Of a DNA stretch of 5,078 bases, positions 4,762-5,078 are shown piece by piece; position 1 is the first letter of the stretch; each line of letters opens with the position of its first letter. The notes under the pieces are model-generated. The model was given only the letters and a program-made list of their open reading frames with translations, made no database searches and was not told the origin of the DNA. Made by a program: the position numbers and the translations under genes. Source of the DNA: Erythrobacter sp. GTDB taxonomy: Bacteria; Pseudomonadota; Alphaproteobacteria; Sphingomonadales; Sphingomonadaceae. The stretch covers positions 1-5,078 of the forward strand of contig JABSPI010000069.1 of the NCBI GenBank assembly GCA_013214365.1. The letters run 5' to 3'.

Positions 4762-5078
4762 TAAGCCCGGCGCAATCGGACCTCGCCTGCCCATAAAGCC
4801 CACCAGATGATCAGCGGCTGCGCGATCATGCGCGGCACATGATAGGCCAGCCCCAAACCGCCATCCGCGCGCGCCATATCCATGATGAAATGGTTGATAT
4901 TGGCCGGCCACACACACAGCGCATAAAGCGCCAATGCAATCCCCGCCGCGCGCCGCAGCGCCGGATTGAACGGCTGCACCAATCCAATCGCGCCCATGAT
5001 TTCGGCGATGCCGGTCCACCACACAATCTCGGCCTTGAACGCGATGGCCGCTGGCATGATCGCGATGAAGGGTTCGGG
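4761..5078 (-). CDS. DoxX-like integral membrane protein, N-terminus missing
   Basis: The frame is open to the right edge, so 105 C-terminal residues are visible and the start lies outside the window. An internal ATG at 5055-5057 is unlikely to be the start, because the preceding codons encode PEPFIAI, which continues naturally into MPAAIAF as in DoxX relatives of the COG4270 type, where an F-x-x-IVP stretch precedes the second membrane helix. Visible hydrophobic segments (numbered from the edge) lie at about 18-36 (WWTGIAEIMGAIGLV), 44-60 (ending CVWPANIN) and 86-100. TG-x-x-E-I-x-GAIGL, an R-R pair and PANIN are typical for the family. DoxX-type proteins are four-helix inner-membrane proteins; some are linked to thiosulfate oxidation or redox stress, but this subtype has no assigned reaction. 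Convergent with the PEBP-SWIB unit. Confidence 0.85.
   Translation of the reverse strand, partial: PEPFIAIMPAAIAFKAEIVWWTGIAEIMGAIGLVQPFNPALRRAAGIALALYALCVWPANINHFIMDMARADGGLGLAYHVPRMIAQPLIIWWALWAGEVRLRRA

Noticed and set aside
4616..4810. Plus-strand open frame of 64 codons after the SWIB gene
   Set aside because: It starts at TTG without a ribosome site, runs through the probable terminator and a tandem repeat, and enters the DoxX-like gene in antisense.
4761..5057. DoxX-like protein as a complete 98-residue gene starting at the ATG at 5057
   Set aside because: The frame stays open to the window edge and the upstream codons (PEPFIAI) continue the family pattern, so the gene is treated as truncated by the window.

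Overview
The window reads as a piece of chromosome from a GC-rich alphaproteobacterium, most probably a sphingomonad of the Erythrobacter/Porphyrobacter type. This is inferred from the high GC content with strong G/C preference at third codon positions, the predicted lipoproteins with LAAC lipoboxes, the stand-alone SWIB-domain protein and the general gene repertoire. It cannot be proven from the sequence alone. I see no tRNA or rRNA gene, CRISPR array, transposase, integrase or phage gene, and no clear sign of recent transfer.

Layout, left to right. The window opens with the last 51 codons of a fasciclin (FAS1) domain protein (+), followed by a very strong intrinsic terminator built on a perfect 34-bp palindrome. 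Next come a small lipoprotein of the COG3650-like type (+) with a possible terminator, a GFA-family zinc protein (+) with an excellent Shine-Dalgarno, and a single-domain response regulator with a TTG start (+). A large S41-family (C-terminal-processing-type) lipoprotein peptidase (-) is convergent with the response regulator. A 256-bp divergent intergenic region separates the peptidase from a two-gene unit (+): a YbhB/YbcL-type PEBP protein with an acidic tail, and 28 bp later a stand-alone SWIB/MDM2-domain protein. A possible terminator follows. The window ends inside a DoxX-like membrane protein (-) whose N-terminus lies beyond the right edge.

Most genes look like independent transcription units with housekeeping or envelope roles. 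The only convincing operon is PEBP-SWIB. Two exported lipoproteins (the COG3650-like protein and the S41 peptidase) and the fasciclin protein suggest envelope functions, but nothing ties them into one pathway. The response regulator has no histidine kinase beside it here.

I did not find a convincing undescribed system. The points most worth a second look are the PEBP-SWIB pairing, the structured leader and heptamer repeat in the divergent intergenic region, the low-complexity insert with an in-frame 9-bp duplication in the response regulator, and short tandem duplications sitting on the stop codons of both minus-strand genes.
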